NCBI GenBank assembly: GCA_034370465.1
Contig: JAXMLA010000199.1
Coordinates: forward strand, 1 to 5,421
DNA from: UBA2197 sp034370465
GTDB lineage: Bacteria; Desulfobacterota; Desulfuromonadia; Desulfuromonadales; UBA2197
Direction of reading: 5' to 3'
DNA: 5,421 bases
Numbering within the stretch: the stretch's first letter is position 1; every line of letters starts with the position of its first letter. Of this stretch, positions 4,492 through 5,421 are shown one piece after another. The position numbers were made by a program, and so were the translations under genes. The notes under the pieces are model-generated. The model saw only the letters and a list, made by a program, of their open reading frames with translations. It did no database searches and was not told the DNA's origin.

Positions 4492-5421
4492 ATGCACGGG
4501 AAAAATATTCTCATCGTCGATGATGACGCCCTGATCCGGCATGGACTCAAGCGCATTCTCGAAGAACGCGGTTGTCAGGTAGAAGATTTTTCTTGCGGAC
4601 ATCTTGCCATCGAACGCCTGCAGCAAAGCAGCTTTGATCTGGTCGTCACCGACCTGAAGATGCCGGGGATGAGTGGCATGGAGGTCCTTGCCAGCATTCG
4701 CATCCTGCAACCGAGCATCCCGATCATTATCATCACCGGTTACCCTACTGTCGATAGCGCCGTGGTGACGATGAAACTTGGGGCGGTTGATTATCTCGCC
4801 AAACCCTTTGTTCCCGACGAATTCTGTTCCCGCATCAAAAAGGCACTCGACCAGAGTGACGCCAAGACCCTGCAAGAGCAGATTGCCGAGCGGGAGGTCG
4901 CACAAGGGTTTGAAGACTTTATCGGCAACAGTGCAGAAATGCAGAAGATCTATCGGCGTATCATGCAGGTGGCGCCGACCACCAGCACCGTCCTCATCAC
5001 CGGCGAAAGCGGCACCGGCAAAGAACTCGTCGCCAAAGCCATTCACAAGTTGAGTCCCCGTCGCGAACAGCCCTTTGTCGCCGTCGATTGTACCTCGCTG
5101 GCAGAAAATCTTTTGGAAAGCGAACTCTTTGGACATATCAAGGGATCCTTCACCGGCGCCGTGCACAGCAAATCCGGACTCTTCAAGGTTGCAGACGGCG
5201 GCACCCTCTTTCTTGACGAGGTTGCCAATATCAGCCTGACAACCCAGGCAAAGCTCTTGCGCATCCTCCAGGAGCGTGAAGTCACCCCGATCGGCGGTAC
5301 CCAGCCGATTCCGATCAACATCCGGTTGGTCGCCGCTACCAACCGTCCCCTGCGGGAGTTGGTGGCGAACGGCAGCTTCCGGGAAGATCTTTACTTCCGC
5401 CTCAATATCATTCCGATCAAT
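4492..5421 (+). CDS. NtrC-family sigma-54-dependent response regulator, C-terminal part beyond window
   Basis: 310 codons are open to the right edge, so the gene is partial. The receiver domain (about 4-118) has the acidic pocket D10-D12, phospho-acceptor D54 (VVTDLKMPGMSG), T82 and K104 (AKPF), all intact. A linker helix leads to the AAA+ sigma-54 interaction domain from about residue 143 (FIGNSAEM): Walker A GESGTGKE (171-178), the sigma-54 contact loop GSFTGA (218-223, S replacing the usual first A of GAFTGA), Walker B GTLFLDE (237-243) and the arginine-bearing FREDLYFRLN (297-306). The DNA-binding domain, usually a Fis-type helix-turn-helix, should follow outside the window. When phosphorylated such proteins form hexamers and remodel RpoN holoenzyme. 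The gene is divergent from an operon with an RpoN promoter, its likely target. An AGGAG site lies 11 bases before the ATG, a slightly long spacing. Confidence 0.95.
   Translation, partial: MHGKNILIVDDDALIRHGLKRILEERGCQVEDFSCGHLAIERLQQSSFDLVVTDLKMPGMSGMEVLASIRILQPSIPIIIITGYPTVDSAVVTMKLGAVDYLAKPFVPDEFCSRIKKALDQSDAKTLQEQIAEREVAQGFEDFIGNSAEMQKIYRRIMQVAPTTSTVLITGESGTGKELVAKAIHKLSPRREQPFVAVDCTSLAENLLESELFGHIKGSFTGAVHSKSGLFKVADGGTLFLDEVANISLTTQAKLLRILQEREVTPIGGTQPIPINIRLVAATNRPLRELVANGSFREDLYFRLNIIPIN

Noticed and set aside
4450..5166. 238-codon open frame on the minus strand under the response regulator
   Set aside because: The opposite strand encodes intact receiver and AAA+ motifs; the antisense translation is a codon-bias shadow.

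Overview
The window looks like chromosomal DNA of a respiring anaerobe of the Desulfuromonadales/Geobacter type (Desulfobacterota). This is an inference from the gene content: a c3-like multiheme cytochrome, a Tat-exported four-cluster ferredoxin subunit, a HybB/NrfD-type quinol-reacting membrane subunit, and a sigma-54 response regulator next to a GG-N10-GC promoter. No 16S or other taxonomic marker is present. No mobile element, tRNA, rRNA or CRISPR array was seen.

Layout. Positions 3984 down to 232 carry six genes on the minus strand, in transcription order: two small paralogous membrane proteins with signal peptides (84 and 82 aa), a 55-aa single-helix membrane protein, a five-CXXCH periplasmic cytochrome c, a HybA-like 4x[4Fe-4S] protein, and a HybB/NrfD-like membrane protein. 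The last two overlap by 4 bp (ATGA). After a long perfect-arm hairpin (182-224), the same strand continues into the first 47 codons of a membrane protein that is probably a sensor histidine kinase and runs off the left edge. Positions 3985-4491 are an AT-rich divergent regulatory region. On the plus strand, from 4492 to the right edge, lies the first 310 residues of an NtrC-type response regulator (receiver plus AAA+ sigma-54 activation domain).

How it fits together. The cytochrome, FeS and HybB-like subunits have the composition of a menaquinol:cytochrome c oxidoreductase module, like the Cbc complexes of Geobacter and the Hmc/Tmc/Nrf families. Electrons would pass between the membrane quinone pool and periplasmic cytochromes through the FeS protein. 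No molybdopterin or Ni-Fe catalytic subunit is in the window. The small membrane proteins at the head of the operon are likely accessory or structural subunits of unknown function. A strong sigma-54 promoter match (4039-4054, minus strand) precedes the operon and the divergent regulator is a sigma-54 activator, so the simplest model is that this regulator, perhaps paired with the sensor at the far end, switches the module on. The regulator has its own candidate sigma-70 promoter (4332-4359).

The most interesting points are the small-protein cassette with an internal duplication fused to a quinol oxidoreductase operon, its sigma-54 control circuit, and the strong hairpins between genes that could set different expression levels along the operon.
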